DNA of 6,953 nucleotides from Brumimicrobium sp965656195 (GTDB lineage: Bacteria > Bacteroidota > Bacteroidia > Flavobacteriales_D > Crocinitomicaceae), in the NCBI GenBank assembly GCA_965656195.1, contig CBFHJL010000129.1, positions 1 through 6,953 on the forward strand, in the 5' to 3' direction. Below are positions 6,756 through 6,953 of the stretch, one piece after another. Within the stretch, counting starts at the first letter, position 1. Each line of letters opens with the position of its first letter. A program made the translations under genes and the position numbers. Under the pieces are notes generated by a model. It made no database searches, had not been told where the DNA came from, and worked only from the letters and a program-made list of their open reading frames with translations.

Positions 6756-6953
6756 TCAAGCTTTTAACGAATGATCGAGTACTGACTTCCAGCCTTTCCA
6801 CTTCCCATAACCTCCAATAGTTTCATTGTGCCAAATCATAACGAAATCCCCGCCATACTTGCGTACCTCTTTTATAAGATCGTCTATTTTACTTTTTGCC
6901 GATTCAGTATTCAACTTCATATATTCATTAAGCGTACCATCCATATAACTAAA
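6756..6953 (-). CDS. C-terminal fragment of a polysaccharide-deacetylase-like protein (DUF7033 type); 5' end outside window
   Basis: The frame stays open to the right edge, with Phe-Ser-Tyr upstream of the first ATG at 6942-6944, so that ATG is internal and the visible 65 residues are the end of a longer protein. They contain YMDGTLNEYMKL, a helix (SAKSKIDDLIKEVRKYGG) and DFVMIWHNETIGGYGKWKGW. 'MDGTL..YM' followed by 'G.F..LWHNE......GKW.GW' is the ending I associate with Bacteroidota polysaccharide deacetylase family proteins carrying a DUF7033-type region, whose NodB-like fold removes N- or O-acetyl groups from carbohydrates. The WHN motif would contribute the late active-site histidine. 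The metal-binding motifs lie outside the window, so the family is probable rather than certain. It forms an operon with the GSCFA gene three bases downstream. Confidence 0.65.
   Translation of the reverse strand, partial: FSYMDGTLNEYMKLNTESAKSKIDDLIKEVRKYGGDFVMIWHNETIGGYGKWKGWKSVLDHSLKA

Noticed and set aside
6571..6820. Two short + strand frames opposite the GSCFA gene start
   Set aside because: Both are antisense to the conserved GSCF signature region and the operon junction; no motif or start signal.

Overview
The window looks like a chromosomal segment of a marine-type Bacteroidota bacterium, probably Flavobacteriales and possibly close to Cryomorphaceae or related lineages. The support is AT-rich DNA, a secreted M43 metalloprotease ending in a type A sorting domain of the type IX secretion system (T9SS), a GSCFA-domain protein, a sigma factor/membrane-protein pair of Bacteroidota style, and little sign of strong Shine-Dalgarno sequences. 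The lineage call is inference from protein style only. No mobile element, CRISPR array, tRNA or rRNA was seen.

Layout from left to right. (1) The C-terminal end of a + strand gene, probably the beta-rich tail of a Bacteroidota M23 peptidase. (2) A convergent M43 (pappalysin-type) metalloprotease on the - strand; the two stop codons touch with no base between them. (3) Upstream of it on the - strand, malate dehydrogenase (mdh), closed by a strong intrinsic terminator lying just before the protease gene. (4) A 249-base divergent intergenic region. (5) A + strand operon of an ECF sigma factor with a non-ATG start, overlapping by ATGA a single-pass membrane protein. That protein has an acidic periplasmic linker, PKD-like modules and a C-terminal domain resembling the gliding-motility/T9SS type B (CHU_C) domain; a strong terminator follows. 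(6) A convergent - strand pair: the tail of a polysaccharide-deacetylase-like protein (gene continues past the right edge) and, three bases downstream, a GSCFA-domain protein.

The genes do not form one pathway. mdh is central metabolism. The M43 protease is a secreted T9SS cargo. The sigma/membrane-protein operon is probably an envelope-signalling pair, and the GSCFA/deacetylase pair probably acts on envelope or polysaccharide chemistry. Most of the window is ordinary. The part most worth a second look is the sigma operon, because its putative anti-sigma partner carries a secretion-signal-like fold in the periplasm without a signal peptide for export.
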